From positions 29,674 to 93,673 of the forward strand of contig NZ_AOPO01000016.1 in assembly GCF_000336575.1 (NCBI RefSeq): a DNA stretch of 64,000 bases. Reading direction: 5' to 3'. Below the pieces are notes generated by a model. That model was not told where the DNA came from. It did not search any database and worked only from the letters and a program-made list of their open reading frames with translations. Origin of the DNA: Vreelandella titanicae BH1 (GTDB taxonomy: Bacteria; Pseudomonadota; Gammaproteobacteria; Pseudomonadales; Halomonadaceae). Position 1 is the stretch's first letter; every line of letters begins with the position of its first letter. Of the stretch, positions 63,944 to 64,000 are shown one piece after another. The position numbers and the translations under genes were made by a program.

Positions 63944-64000
63944 GACCACGCTGAATGCACAATTTGTGGCTTTTCAGCATTAAAAAAACCGGCTCCCGTT

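Overview
The window looks like a Halomonadaceae (Halomonas/Vreelandella-type) gammaproteobacterial chromosome. The evidence is gene content and order: phaB, minCDE, ffh next to ypjD-corC, rpsP-rimM-trmD-rplS, xerD-dsbC-hom-thrC-recJ, prfB-lysS, ftsY-ftsE-ftsX-rpoH. The genus is inferred from general resemblance, not from a search.

Positions 1-20987 are an accessory heavy-metal island lying against the 3' end of an initiator tRNA-Met gene (20987-21063, minus strand). Next to the tRNA is an integration module: a regulator, an excisionase-like protein, a tyrosine integrase and an OB-fold/HD protein. Three exact TGGGCACA repeats at 11-bp steps lie between the regulator and the tRNA and may be integrase arm sites. 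The island's other end is outside the window.

The island cargo has three parts. (a) 72-3809: a CadR-type regulator divergent from an HMA-CDF fusion transporter and lspA, then very small proteins with a DUF411 metal protein and a methyltransferase. (b) 3977-7618: a decay zone with three broken genes (metal-sensor histidine kinase, ATP-grasp ligase, BASS transporter). (c) 7886-17337: an apparently intact metal and envelope cluster with a CDF exporter, a DsbA-like protein, an M23 peptidase, a ZIP transporter, a MerR regulator divergent from a Zn/Cd/Pb P-type ATPase, a second lspA, lnt and a LysM L,D-transpeptidase. Three island promoters share the stretched 19-bp spacer of MerR-controlled promoters. 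A truncated ctaG marks a junction between the cargo and the integrase module.

Positions 21064-64000 are core chromosome: PHB synthesis (phaB), division-site selection (minCDE), DNA repair (sbcB, recJ, xerD), protein targeting (ffh, ftsY), translation (rpsP, rimM, trmD, rplS, prfB with its programmed frameshift, lysS), threonine synthesis (hom, thrC), copper export (a MerR regulator with copA), fatty acid uptake (fadL), ribosome modification (rimI, rsmD), division (ftsEX) and the heat-shock sigma factor rpoH.

Main points for a second look: a SRAP-family protein (31639-32325) in which all four known catalytic residues are replaced; the metal/envelope cluster; the island attachment region at the initiator tRNA; a perfect 27-copy hexanucleotide repeat inside ftsY; a copper-operon regulator with an unusual cysteine pattern; and several genes of 23-59 codons tightly coupled to metal genes.
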